Assembly: GCA_946055715.1 (NCBI GenBank)
Contig: CAMGGT010000021.1
Coordinates: forward strand, 1 to 8,313
DNA from: an uncultured Clostridia bacterium
GTDB lineage: Bacteria; Bacillota; Clostridia; Oscillospirales; CAG-272
Length of the DNA stretch: 8,313 nucleotides
Direction: 5' to 3'
Part shown: positions 1 to 8,104 of the stretch, one piece after another
Position numbering within the stretch: position 1 is the stretch's first letter
Layout: every line of letters starts with the position of its first letter
The notes under the pieces: model-generated
The model's database searches: none
What the model saw: only the letters and a program-made list of their open reading frames with translations
What the model was told of the DNA's origin: nothing
Translations under genes and position numbers: made by a program

Positions 1-1
1 A

Positions 2-1093
2 TTGAAGAACAAGATCGCAAAACCTGCCGTTCCATTCGGAGGGAAATACCGTATTATCGATTTCCCTTTATCCAATTGCGTGAATTCGGGACTCGATACC
101 GTCGGGGTGTTGACCCAGTATCAGCCGCTCGTGCTGAACGATTATATCGGCAACGGCGAACCCTGGGACCTTGACCGCACCCGCGGCGGACTGAGCGTTC
201 TGCCTCCCTATCAGGGGAGAGCAGGGTCCGACTGGTACAAAGGCACAGCCAATGCCATCTACCAGAACATGAATTTCATCGACCAGTTTGACCCCGACTA
301 TGTCCTCATCCTCTCGGGCGACCACATCTACCGCATGGATTATGCGCAGATGTTGCAGGCCCACAAGTCCACGGGGGCCGTCTGTACTGTGGCCACCATC
401 ACCGTCCCCATGGAAGAGGCCTCCCGCTTCGGCATTTGCAATACCAACCCCGACGGCTCTATCTATGAATTTGAAGAAAAGCCCCAAACGCCTAAAAACA
501 ACCAGGCGTCCATGGGCATCTACATTTTCAACACCGACACCCTGCGCGCCTATCTTGCCGCAGATGACGCAGACCCCGCCTCTTCCAACGACTTTGGCAA
601 GAACATTATTCCCAACCTTCTGCGGGCAGGCGAAAAGCTGTATGCCTACCAGTTTGAAGGGTACTGGAAGGATGTGGGGACGATTTCCAGTCTCCGGCAG
701 GCCAACATGGCCCTGCTGGGAGACACGCCCGCTTTGAGCATGCGCGACAAGCATTTCCGCATCTACAGCCGCAACACGGCCCGTGCGCCGCAGTTTGTGG
801 ACAGCGAGGCCGTTATCATCAATTCCCTCGTCTCTGAGGGCGGGTACATAGATGGCTATGTGGAGAATTCCGTTCTTTCCGGCGGTGTCATCGTCGAAAA
901 AGGGGCGGTGGTACGCAACAGCGTCATCATGGAAGATGTGGTGATCTCCGCCGGTGCCACGGTGGATTATGCCATCATCGACACCGAAACGCTGGTGGGG
1001 CCAGGTGCCTCTGTCGGTCGGCCCGACGCCGGAAAAACAGACATCGCCGTGGTTGGAAAAGGTTCCCAGATTATGAAGAAGGAGGAAGCATGA
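2..1093 (+). CDS. glgC: Glucose-1-phosphate adenylyltransferase, catalytic subunit (5' partial)
   Basis: This enzyme makes ADP-glucose and pyrophosphate from ATP and glucose-1-phosphate, the committed step of bacterial glycogen synthesis in the cytoplasm. The window holds 363 residues. The family usually has about 380-430 and begins with a GGxGxRL nucleotide-binding loop. Here the frame is open to the left edge and enters just after that loop, at [15 protein letters not shown] (residues 7-21), so about 20-30 N-terminal residues are missing and the TTG at position 2 is not the true start. Visible motifs are [12 protein letters not shown] (78-89), [11 protein letters not shown] with the metal-binding/catalytic Asp at 107, the sugar-phosphate-site FEEKP (157-161), DFGKNIIP (197-204) and YWKDVGTI (221-228). 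Residues from about 265 to 350 form the hexapeptide-type left-handed beta-helix domain. The catalytic motifs are intact, unlike in the next gene. The stop overlaps the glgD start by 4 bp (ATGA), suggesting translational coupling. Known homologues are allosterically regulated; the effector cannot be read from this sequence. Confidence 0.96.
   Translation: MKNKIAKPAVPFGGKYRIIDFPLSNCVNSGLDTVGVLTQYQPLVLNDYIGNGEPWDLDRTRGGLSVLPPYQGRAGSDWYKGTANAIYQNMNFIDQFDPDYVLILSGDHIYRMDYAQMLQAHKSTGAVCTVATITVPMEEASRFGICNTNPDGSIYEFEEKPQTPKNNQASMGIYIFNTDTLRAYLAADDADPASSNDFGKNIIPNLLRAGEKLYAYQFEGYWKDVGTISSLRQANMALLGDTPALSMRDKHFRIYSRNTARAPQFVDSEAVIINSLVSEGGYIDGYVENSVLSGGVIVEKGAVVRNSVIMEDVVISAGATVDYAIIDTETLVGPGASVGRPDAGKTDIAVVGKGSQIMKKEEA
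1081..1085 (+). promoter_or_regulatory. Ribosome binding site for glgD, inside glgC
   Basis: GGAGG lies inside the last codons of glgC. It is 4 nt before the ATG at 1090 and 10 nt before a second in-frame ATG at 1096. Neither spacing is ideal, so glgD could start at either ATG; the two differ by only two residues. Confidence 0.7.
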
Positions 1094-2226
1094 CCATGAG
1101 AGCCGCCGGTATTATCTTTTCAAATCTCAACGACAACACCCTTTCCCGTCTGACCAGTTCCCGCACGGTGGCGGCCATCCCCTTTGCCTGCCGGTATAAT
1201 CTGGTGGACTTTGCACTTTCCAATATGGTCAATTCCGGCATTACCGATGTCAACATCATCGCCAACTATAATTTCCGCTCACTGGCAGAGCATCTGGGCA
1301 GCGGCAAAGACTGGGACCTTGCCCGCCGTTCGGGTGGTATCCGCCTCATCTCTCCTTACCAGACATCCGGCACGGCGCAGATCTCCATGTACTCCCATCA
1401 TCTGGAAGCCCTCAAAAGCATGTATGAGTACATCAACGAATGCAAAGAAGACACCATCGTTCTCTCCGACTGCACAGATATCTGCAACATCGACCTCAAG
1501 GCCGTCATTGCAAGCCATCTGGAATACGGTGCGGATGTGACCTTTGTGACCAAGCCCTGCGAGGAAGACTTCACGGCCAAAACGCCCGTGATGATGCTCT
1601 CGGCAGACGCAGACAATCATGTACGCGAGATTGCCTTCAGCGCCAAATATCTTCCCTCCAAGCCGGAACGCTTTATCAGTCTTTATGTCATGAAGACCAA
1701 TTATCTCATCAACCTGTTAAGCGACGCCTTCGCATATAATTATACAAGTATGTCGCGAGATGTTTTTCTGCATCATCCCGAAAGCAAAAAGTTCTATATA
1801 TACAGTTACGGCGGCTATGTGGCCCCTGTCTCCAGTTTTCTTGACTATTACAAGCACAGCATCGAACTGACAGAAAAGCCGGAGGGCATGCGGGAGCTTC
1901 TGCTCAACCGTCAGCGCCCGGTACTCACCCGTGTACACAATTCCGCCCCCACAGTCTACAAAGACGGTGCCACCGTCAAATCTTCTCTGATCGCAGACGA
2001 CTGCCTGATCGAGGGCAGGGTAGAGAATTCCGTTCTGTTCCGCGGCGTCAAGGTGGCGCGCGGGGCAGTGGTGCGCAATTGTGTGCTCTTTGCCGGCACA
2101 GAAGTCGGCGAAAATGCCAACCTCCATTGCGTGGTTGCCGACAGAGATGTAAAAGTGACGGAATCCTGTGTGCTCAGCGGCAGCAGACAACTGCCCTTCT
2201 ACATTCCCAGAGACAGAACGGTATAA
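1090..2226 (+). CDS. glgD: GlgD, non-catalytic/regulatory ADP-glucose pyrophosphorylase subunit
   Basis: GlgD is a paralogue of GlgC found in Firmicutes. In characterised species it forms a hetero-oligomer with GlgC and raises or modulates its activity. The 378 residues align along the GlgC fold: [20 protein letters not shown] (31-50) mirrors the Glg[12 protein letters not shown] segment, and a C-terminal beta-helix region (about 285-365) contains RVENSVL and GAVVRNCVL. The catalytic signatures are gone. The N-terminal glycine loop is replaced by [22 protein letters not shown] by [21 protein letters not shown] by [15 protein letters not shown] is absent, and YWKDVGTI is replaced by [10 protein letters not shown]. 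This supports a non-catalytic subunit. The start is ATG 1090, overlapping the glgC stop by 4 bp; ATG 1096 (protein MRAAGIIF...) is equally possible and closer to the usual family N-terminus. The overlap with glgC suggests coupled translation and similar amounts of both subunits. Confidence 0.93.
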   Translation: MTMRAAGIIFSNLNDNTLSRLTSSRTVAAIPFACRYNLVDFALSNMVNSGITDVNIIANYNFRSLAEHLGSGKDWDLARRSGGIRLISPYQTSGTAQISMYSHHLEALKSMYEYINECKEDTIVLSDCTDICNIDLKAVIASHLEYGADVTFVTKPCEEDFTAKTPVMMLSADADNHVREIAFSAKYLPSKPERFISLYVMKTNYLINLLSDAFAYNYTSMSRDVFLHHPESKKFYIYSYGGYVAPVSSFLDYYKHSIELTEKPEGMRELLLNRQRPVLTRVHNSAPTVYKDGATVKSSLIADDCLIEGRVENSVLFRGVKVARGAVVRNCVLFAGTEVGENANLHCVVADRDVKVTESCVLSGSRQLPFYIPRDRTV

Positions 2227-2244
2227 CCGGGAAAGGAGCCATCT

Positions 2245-3681
2245 ATGAACATACTCTATGTTGCAAGCGAAGTTGCCCCGTATGCCGCCAGCGGCGGCCT
2301 CGGCGATGTGATGGGGGCATTGCCCAAATCCATCAAACGCCTCGCTGGAAAGGAAAGCAATGTCAGCGTGGTCATGCCGCTGTACAGCGCGGTTGCCGCC
2401 ACCTACCGCGAAAAGATGCGGTTGGTAGACGAGTTTGAATTCATGTACGGATGGCGTCATGCCTACTGTGGCATCTATACATTGCGTGCCGACGGTGTGG
2501 ACTGCTATTTTATTGACAACGAGCAGTACTTTATGCGCCATTCCCTCTACGGCCAATACGATGACGGCGAGCGTTTTGCCTACTTCTGCCGCGCCGTCAT
2601 TGAGATGATGTTGCGCATGGAGACACATTTCGACATTCTGCATGCAAACGACTGGCAGGCAGCCCTCGCGGTCGTCTATCTGAAGACCCGTTTTTCTGCC
2701 TGTGAGAAGTTTGTCGGCATAAAGACCGTCTTTACCATCCACAATATTGAGTATCAGGGAAAATACGACCCCTACATTCTGGGAGACATCTTTGACCTGG
2801 ACGCAAAATATCTCTCCATTCTGGAATATGACCGCTGCATCAACCTGATGAAGGGGGCCATCGTCTGCTGTGACCTCTTGACCACCGTCAGCCCCACCTA
2901 TGCGAGGGAGATCAAAGAGCCGTATTTTGCCTATGGCTTGTCTGCCATCATCCGCGAAAACGAATACAAGCTCACCGGCATCATCAACGGCATCGTCACC
3001 AAGGCCTTTTCTCCCGCGGAAGACAATGACATTGCCTATCCTTTCCTGCTTTCTCAGCGGCAGGAGGGCAAGCGGCAGAACAAACTGGCTCTTCAGCGTG
3101 AGATCGGGCTCAGCGAAACCCCCGATGTGCCCCTTGTGGCCATGGTCACCCGCCTCACACACGGAAAAGGCATTGACCTGCTTCTGCACATTTTTGACGA
3201 GATGATGCAGCAGGACATTCAGTTTGTCATTCTGGGCACCGGCACCGCCTCCTACGAGACCATTCTCTCCGATTTGTGCGCGCGCTATCCGGGCCGCGCC
3301 AAAGCGCTGATCAAGTTTGACCGGCCGCTGTCCAAACGCATCTATGCCTCGGCCGACCTGTTTCTGATGCCCTCCAAGAGTGAGCCGTGCGGACTGGCGC
3401 AGATGATCGCGTGCAGTTACGGTGCCATTCCGGTCGTGCGCCGTGTGGGCGGTTTGGCAGACACCATCATTCCCTATGGCACAGAGCATTCAAACGGCTT
3501 TGCCTTCTCCAACTTCAACGCGCACGAGCTGCTCTTTGTTGTCAAGGATGCGTTGGCCGTTTATCGCAACAGGGAAGAGTGGGACGGGCTTGTCCGACGG
3601 GCGATGAAAACAGACTTCTCCTGGAATGCCTCCGCCAAAGAATACCTGCGCACCTATCTGCAACTGACAGAACACAAATAA
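2245..3681 (+). CDS. glgA: Glycogen synthase (ADP-glucose type, GT5)
   Basis: GlgA transfers glucose from ADP-glucose to the non-reducing end of alpha-1,4-glucan. Its 478 residues match the usual length, and it has the two Rossmann-like halves of GT-B enzymes. Motifs seen are the N-terminal ASEVAPYAASGGLGDV (7-22), FIDNEQYF (89-96), HANDWQA (133-139), TIHNIEYQGKYDP (164-176), TTVSP (213-217), TRLTHGKGIDLL with Arg303 and Lys308 (302-313), KSEPCGLAQM with Glu380 and Cys382 (378-387), RRVGGLADT (399-407) and FSWNASAKEYL (458-468). Two positions are unusual. The KxGGL lysine (Lys15 in E. coli, an ADP-glucose contact) is Ala15 here, and the frequent NGID motif reads NGIV (248-251). The rest of the active site looks intact, so I expect a working synthase. 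The ATG at 2245 is 6 nt after AAAGGAG (2232-2238). It lies 18 bp after glgD and shares its transcript. No signal peptide is present. Confidence 0.95.
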   Translation: MNILYVASEVAPYAASGGLGDVMGALPKSIKRLAGKESNVSVVMPLYSAVAATYREKMRLVDEFEFMYGWRHAYCGIYTLRADGVDCYFIDNEQYFMRHSLYGQYDDGERFAYFCRAVIEMMLRMETHFDILHANDWQAALAVVYLKTRFSACEKFVGIKTVFTIHNIEYQGKYDPYILGDIFDLDAKYLSILEYDRCINLMKGAIVCCDLLTTVSPTYAREIKEPYFAYGLSAIIRENEYKLTGIINGIVTKAFSPAEDNDIAYPFLLSQRQEGKRQNKLALQREIGLSETPDVPLVAMVTRLTHGKGIDLLLHIFDEMMQQDIQFVILGTGTASYETILSDLCARYPGRAKALIKFDRPLSKRIYASADLFLMPSKSEPCGLAQMIACSYGAIPVVRRVGGLADTIIPYGTEHSNGFAFSNFNAHELLFVVKDALAVYRNREEWDGLVRRAMKTDFSWNASAKEYLRTYLQLTEHK

Positions 3682-3699
3682 AACGAATAGGAAAAATGT

Positions 3700-6174
3700 A
3701 TGAACCACACTCCCAAAAAGTCCCCGGCTGAAGAACGCTATGCCCAGATTTCCATGAGCGAACCGGAACTCAAAAAAAGCATTATCACAAAACTGCGCGC
3801 CCGCGGCATTGCAGACCCCGGGGCCGCCACCAATGCACAACTCTACCAAGCCACCGTTTTTGTGCTCAAAGACCTGATCACCGAAAACAGAAATCGCTTC
3901 AAAAAGCGTGCGGCTGCCAAGGAATCAAAGCGTGTTTGCTATCTGTGTATGGAATTTCTGATCGGCCGCTCGCTCAAAAACAATGTCATGAATCTCGGCA
4001 TGTATGACACGCTGTGCAAGGTGCTGGCCGACTGGAACAGAACATTTGACGACATTTATGCCTGCGAAAACGACCCGGGACTCGGCAACGGAGGCCTTGG
4101 CCGGCTTGCGGCCTGCTTTATGGATTCGCTCACCGCGCAGGACTATCTGGCAAACGGCTACTCTCTCTGCTATGAGCAGGGGCTTTTCAAACAGCGCCTC
4201 ATCGACGGCGAGCAGGTGGAACTGCCCGACGAGTGGATGTCGGGTGACGGCAGCATATGGCTGTACCCACGCCCCGAAAGAAGCATCACCGTGCGCTTCG
4301 GCGGGCAGGTGACAGAAGAATGGCACAATGGAGAGCTGAAGATCCACCACACAGAATATGACGAGGTGCGCGCGGTGCCCTATGACGTGATGGTCGTGGG
4401 CACTGAGACAGACGCTGTCAACACCATTCGCCTCTGGCGGGCAAGAGAACCCCTGTCTTCCGGCGGCAGCTACACCACCCAGGGCTCCTATTTCAAGGCC
4501 CTGCAAGACAGCGGCAACTGCGAGGAGATCACACGCCAACTCTACCCGCCCGATCATCACGATGAGGGAAAACTGCTTCGCCTCACCCAGCAGTATTTTC
4601 TGGTTTCTGCCTCTTTGCAGAGCATCATCCGCGACTATTTTGCTTCCTACGGTTCGCTTGCCGGCTTTGCCGACAAGGTGGCCATTCACATCAACGACAC
4701 GCACCCCGCCCTCTGCATCCCGGAATTGATGCGTATTCTGATGGATGTGTATTCCTTCGGGTGGGACGAGGCCTGGAATGTGGTGACAAAAACGGTGTCT
4801 TACACCAACCATACCGTTTTGCCCGAAGCGCTGGAGTGTTGGCGGGTGGACCTGTTCAAAATGAAGCTTCCCCGCATCTATATGATCGTATCGGAAATCA
4901 ACCGCCGCTTCTGTGCCGACCTGTGGAATCTGTATCCCGGCGACTGGGATCGCATTTCCCGCATGTCTGTTGTGGCCTACGGCCAGGTGCGCATGGCCAA
5001 CCTCAGCGTGGTGGCATCCCACACCGTCAACGGTGTGTCCGCCCTGCACAGCGACATCCTGAAAAAGACGGTATTCCACGATTTTTACAAGATGACCCCC
5101 TGGAAGTTCACCAATGTCACAAACGGCGTGGTCCACCGCCGCTGGCTGTGCTATGCCAACCCGCACCTCTGCACACTGCTTGATAACACCATCGGAGGCG
5201 GCTATCGCAGTGCGCCCATGGAACTCTATGAGTTTGAAAAGTATGCAAATGACCGGTCCGTCATTGACGAGATCGGCCGCATAAAGTATGAAAACAAACA
5301 GCGGTTTGCCGCTTATGTCAAGCAGAAGACAGGCCAGATCATCGACCCCTCTTCCGTTTTTGATGTGCACATCAAGCGCCTGCACGAATATAAGCGCCAG
5401 TTGCTCAACCTGCTCAAGATCATGGCCATCTATGACGACCTGTGCAACGGCAGAGCAGAGAACATCCAGCCACAGACCTTCATTTTCGGTGCCAAAGCCG
5501 CCCCCGGCTATGTGATGGCCAAACGCATTCTGAAACTGGCCTACTTTCTGAGCCGGGAGCTGGAAAGCAACCCCAAAACCAGAGATATCATCCGCATCCT
5601 CTTCATGGAAGATTATAATGTCAGTCTGGCGGAAATACTGATCCCGGCCGCAGAGATCAGCGAACAGATCTCGCTTGCCGGCAAGGAAGCCAGCGGCACC
5701 GGCAACATGAAGCTGATGATGAACGGCGCCCTTACGCTGGGCACGCTGGACGGCGCAAATGTCGAAATTCTGGAAGCCGTAGGCGACCACAACATCTATA
5801 TTTTCGGCCTCAACAACCACGAGGTGGAAGAACTGTGGCGCAACGGCTACAACGCCCGTGACTTCTACCACCGTTCCGAGCGGCTGCGCGCGGTCATAGA
5901 CCGTTTCAACTCTCCGATCGGCGGAGAAGACTTTGACGGGATGATCAATTACCTGCTCAACGGCAGCAATGGCGTGGCAGACCCCTATATGTGCCTGGCA
6001 GACTTTGATGCCTACTGTTGCGAGCATGCAAAAATGCTGGAAGACTACCGTGATAAAGACGAGTGGAACAAACGCTCTATTGTCAACATTGCACGTTCCG
6101 GTGTGTTCGCCTCCGATGTGAGCATTGCCAAATATGCAAGCGATATCTGGCACATCGATCCTGTTGGGAGGTAA
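3700..6174 (+). CDS. glgP: Glycogen/maltodextrin phosphorylase (GT35)
   Basis: This PLP-dependent enzyme cleaves terminal alpha-1,4 bonds of glycogen with phosphate, releasing glucose-1-phosphate. The 824 residues are full length for bacterial phosphorylases. Motifs in order are ENDPGLGNGGLGRLAACFMDS (123-143), YEQGLFKQ (158-165), INDTHPAL (331-338), YTNHTVLPEALE (368-379), TNVTNGVVHRRWL (471-483), HIKRLHEYKRQLLN (about 555-568), FMEDYNVSLAE (about 643-653), and EASGTGNMK ending at Lys671, the expected PLP Schiff-base lysine, followed by LGTLDGANVE. The start is ATG 3700 because the AGGA at 3689-3692 is 7 nt upstream and the family N-terminus follows; the ribosome binding site is weaker than those of its neighbours. 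The gene lies 18 bp after glgA and 4 bp before the GH13 gene start. Synthesis and breakdown enzymes therefore share one operon, so control is probably allosteric. Preference for glycogen over maltodextrin cannot be read here. Confidence 0.96.
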   Translation: MNHTPKKSPAEERYAQISMSEPELKKSIITKLRARGIADPGAATNAQLYQATVFVLKDLITENRNRFKKRAAAKESKRVCYLCMEFLIGRSLKNNVMNLGMYDTLCKVLADWNRTFDDIYACENDPGLGNGGLGRLAACFMDSLTAQDYLANGYSLCYEQGLFKQRLIDGEQVELPDEWMSGDGSIWLYPRPERSITVRFGGQVTEEWHNGELKIHHTEYDEVRAVPYDVMVVGTETDAVNTIRLWRAREPLSSGGSYTTQGSYFKALQDSGNCEEITRQLYPPDHHDEGKLLRLTQQYFLVSASLQSIIRDYFASYGSLAGFADKVAIHINDTHPALCIPELMRILMDVYSFGWDEAWNVVTKTVSYTNHTVLPEALECWRVDLFKMKLPRIYMIVSEINRRFCADLWNLYPGDWDRISRMSVVAYGQVRMANLSVVASHTVNGVSALHSDILKKTVFHDFYKMTPWKFTNVTNGVVHRRWLCYANPHLCTLLDNTIGGGYRSAPMELYEFEKYANDRSVIDEIGRIKYENKQRFAAYVKQKTGQIIDPSSVFDVHIKRLHEYKRQLLNLLKIMAIYDDLCNGRAENIQPQTFIFGAKAAPGYVMAKRILKLAYFLSRELESNPKTRDIIRILFMEDYNVSLAEILIPAAEISEQISLAGKEASGTGNMKLMMNGALTLGTLDGANVEILEAVGDHNIYIFGLNNHEVEELWRNGYNARDFYHRSERLRAVIDRFNSPIGGEDFDGMINYLLNGSNGVADPYMCLADFDAYCCEHAKMLEDYRDKDEWNKRSIVNIARSGVFASDVSIAKYASDIWHIDPVGR
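6167..6172 (+). promoter_or_regulatory. Ribosome binding site that decides the TTG start of the GH13 gene
   Basis: GGAGGT overlaps the glgP stop codon (TAA 6172-6174) and ends 6-7 nt before the in-frame TTG at 6179. The alternative ATG at 6125 lies inside glgP and has no comparable Shine-Dalgarno sequence at a suitable distance, so TTG is the better start. Confidence 0.8.
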
Positions 6175-6178
6175 GACC

Positions 6179-8104
6179 TTGCCATCCGTTTTCCGTGACT
6201 TGTCCTTCCCCCCGCCCCGCATCCGCATTGAATGCGGCCGGGCGGGCGGGGAAGAGGCCTTTGCCTTTGCTCCCGAGGAAGACAAGCTATGCACTCTGTT
6301 CTGCCCCCGCGACCTGGCCGTTCTGGGGGGAGATGTCTCATTTTATCCGGACGGAGAAACCACCCCCATGGCCCAAACGCCCCTTGTCTGGGAGCGCTTT
6401 GAAAAGGGGACAGATGTCTATTCCTTTGCGCTGCCGTCCGGGGGAGACGCGGGCCTGTACACATTTCTTGTGTGCGTCAACCTGCCGGAAGGGCCGCATT
6501 ACATCATTCCCGCCGGCATCGAAACATACACCGTTGCTTCCTCCCCCGCGCCGGGGCATACACGCCAGTATCTGATCTACAACCGCCGCTATCCCGTCTG
6601 CCGATGGGCGCAGGGCGGGGCCATCTATCAGATCTTTGTGGACCGCTTCTTCCGCGGAGACGAAACGCCGCTGGCAGACGGCGCGGTGCGCAACCCGGAC
6701 TGGGAGGGCGGCATGCCGCAATACCCTGCCTATCCGGGCGCACCGCTGAAAAACAATATGTTCTTTGGCGGCAACTTGTCAGGCATTATTAAAAAGCTGC
6801 CCTATCTTGCCGACCTCGGCATCAACTGCCTCTATCTCAGCCCTATATTCAAGGCGGCTTCCAACCATAAGTATGACACAGGCGACTACATGGAGATCGA
6901 CCCTTCTTTCGGCACGGAAGAGACCCTCAAAGAGCTGATCGACAAAGCCGGACAATACGGTATGCGCATCGTGCTTGACGGCGTGTTCAACCATACGGGG
7001 GATGACAGCCGATATTTTAACCGCTATGGTCGCTATCCGGGCAAAGGGGCCTGGCAGTCCAAAGATTCACCCTATGCCGGTTGGTACACCTTTACTTCCT
7101 TTCCGGACAGGTACGACTGCTGGTGGAATATTCCCATTCTTCCCAAACTGAACCTAAAAAACCCCGCCACGCGGGAATACTTCCTCGGCGAGACGGGGGT
7201 CGTTGCCCACTATGCCGCCCTTGGCATCGGCGGTATGCGGCTGGATGTTGCGGACGAACTGGATGACGATTTCATTTCTTCTGTCAAAGAGCGGCTTTTT
7301 GAGGCCACGCCGGATGCGGTTCTGTTTGGGGAAGTATGGGAGGATGCCTCCAACAAGATCGCCTACGGCACACGCAAAAAGTATTATCTCGGCGGTGAAC
7401 TTGACGGTGTGATGAACTATCCCCTCCGTGAAGGCCTATTGGCCTACATCAAACACGGAAGGTGCGAACAACTTGCCTACGCGCTCTACACGGTCATGCG
7501 CAACTGCCCGCCCGATGTTCGAAATACACAGATGAACTTTCTCGGTACCCACGACACTGAGAGGGCTTTGAGTGCATTGGGCGACATTTCCTTTGCCGAA
7601 AAGAGCAATGACGAGATCGCCCGTATGCGCATGACAAAAGCACAGCGCCATGTTGCGCTTTCACGGCTGATGCTTGCCTTTGCGGCGCTGGCCACTTTGC
7701 CCGGTATCCCCTGCATCTACTATGGAGATGAGGCGGGCATGGAGGGATACAAAGACCCCTTCAACCGACTGCCCTATCCCTGGAAGCGGCAAGAGACGGC
7801 GCTTGTTGACGATGTGCGGTCATTGCTTGGCCTGCGTCGCCGCCACCCCGTCTTTGCTGACGGGCAGATGAAGATCCTGCGCATGGATGACATGTGCTTT
7901 GCGTATCTGCGCTATTGCCCAGAGGAAAAGATCGTCACGGTCATCAACCGCAGTGAGCATACATTCTGCTTTGCTGCAGACGGCAGATGCGCCCCGCTAT
8001 CCGGCGGCAGCGCGACGGCGGGGGGCATTCTTATTCCGCCCCTTTCAGCATGCATTCTCTCGGCCGACCATGCAGATACCGCCCGTCTGTATCCCCTTCA
8101 CTGA
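6179..8104 (+). CDS. GH13 alpha-glycosidase (alpha-amylase/neopullulanase-like)
   Basis: This is a cytoplasmic alpha-glucan hydrolase of the GH13 clan, probably acting on maltodextrins or phosphorylase limit dextrins. From TTG 6179 it has 641 residues; an ATG at 6125 would add 18 residues, all encoded inside glgP. Residues 1 to about 140 form a non-conserved, probably beta-rich N-domain in the place where neopullulanase-type enzymes carry a CBM34-like domain. The catalytic barrel begins near AIYQIFVDRF (148). The four conserved regions are DGVFNHTG (Asp267), GMRLDVADE (nucleophile Asp356, with Arg354), LFGEVWED (acid/base Glu385) and FLGTHDTER (Asp459), so the full catalytic triad is present. 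YYGDEAGMEGYKDPFN (about 514-529) and RRHPVF (about 554-559) mark the end of the barrel, and a short C-terminal beta domain follows. No signal peptide or membrane segment is seen. Alpha-amylase, cyclomaltodextrinase and pullulan/alpha-1,6 activities all remain possible. It is the last gene of the operon and overlaps the convergent gene by 7 bp. Confidence 0.92.
   Translation: MPSVFRDLSFPPPRIRIECGRAGGEEAFAFAPEEDKLCTLFCPRDLAVLGGDVSFYPDGETTPMAQTPLVWERFEKGTDVYSFALPSGGDAGLYTFLVCVNLPEGPHYIIPAGIETYTVASSPAPGHTRQYLIYNRRYPVCRWAQGGAIYQIFVDRFFRGDETPLADGAVRNPDWEGGMPQYPAYPGAPLKNNMFFGGNLSGIIKKLPYLADLGINCLYLSPIFKAASNHKYDTGDYMEIDPSFGTEETLKELIDKAGQYGMRIVLDGVFNHTGDDSRYFNRYGRYPGKGAWQSKDSPYAGWYTFTSFPDRYDCWWNIPILPKLNLKNPATREYFLGETGVVAHYAALGIGGMRLDVADELDDDFISSVKERLFEATPDAVLFGEVWEDASNKIAYGTRKKYYLGGELDGVMNYPLREGLLAYIKHGRCEQLAYALYTVMRNCPPDVRNTQMNFLGTHDTERALSALGDISFAEKSNDEIARMRMTKAQRHVALSRLMLAFAALATLPGIPCIYYGDEAGMEGYKDPFNRLPYPWKRQETALVDDVRSLLGLRRRHPVFADGQMKILRMDDMCFAYLRYCPEEKIVTVINRSEHTFCFAADGRCAPLSGGSATAGGILIPPLSACILSADHADTARLYPLH
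6205..6254 (+). repeat. Strong imperfect GC hairpin near the 5' end of the GH13 gene
   Basis: The inverted repeat has an apical stem CCGCAT (6223-6228) / ATGCGG (6232-6237) with a TGA loop. After a small internal loop come C/G-rich arms at 6205-6220 and 6240-6254, closed by CTTC/GAAG, with a few bulged C residues on the 5' side. About 18 pairs are possible, nearly all GC. It begins 26 nt after the TTG start. No T-run follows, so it does not look like an intrinsic terminator. It may reflect only local amino-acid composition (PPPRIR...GRAGG). Confidence 0.55.

Noticed and set aside
2..4. TTG at position 2 as the start of glgC.
   Set aside because: The family's N-terminal nucleotide-binding loop should lie just upstream, the frame is open to the edge, and no upstream sequence exists to show a ribosome binding site. 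The gene is cut by the window edge.
1717..3489. A 590-codon open frame on the minus strand opposite glgD and glgA.
   Set aside because: Same cause: it is codon-aligned with both + strand genes, which lie in the same frame and avoid those codons. It crosses the glgD-glgA junction and has no recognisable family motif.
3696..3698. ATG at 3696 as the glgP start.
   Set aside because: It is in a different frame from the phosphorylase and leads only to a short open frame; ATG 3700 is in frame.
6205..6254. The GC hairpin as an intrinsic terminator after glgP.
   Set aside because: No run of T follows the stem, and it lies inside the coding sequence of the next gene.
3925..6294. A 789-codon open frame on the minus strand opposite glgP.
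   Set aside because: It shares codon boundaries with glgP and stays open because glgP almost never uses TTA, CTA or TCA codons. Its translation shows no recognisable domain, while the + strand reads as a textbook phosphorylase.
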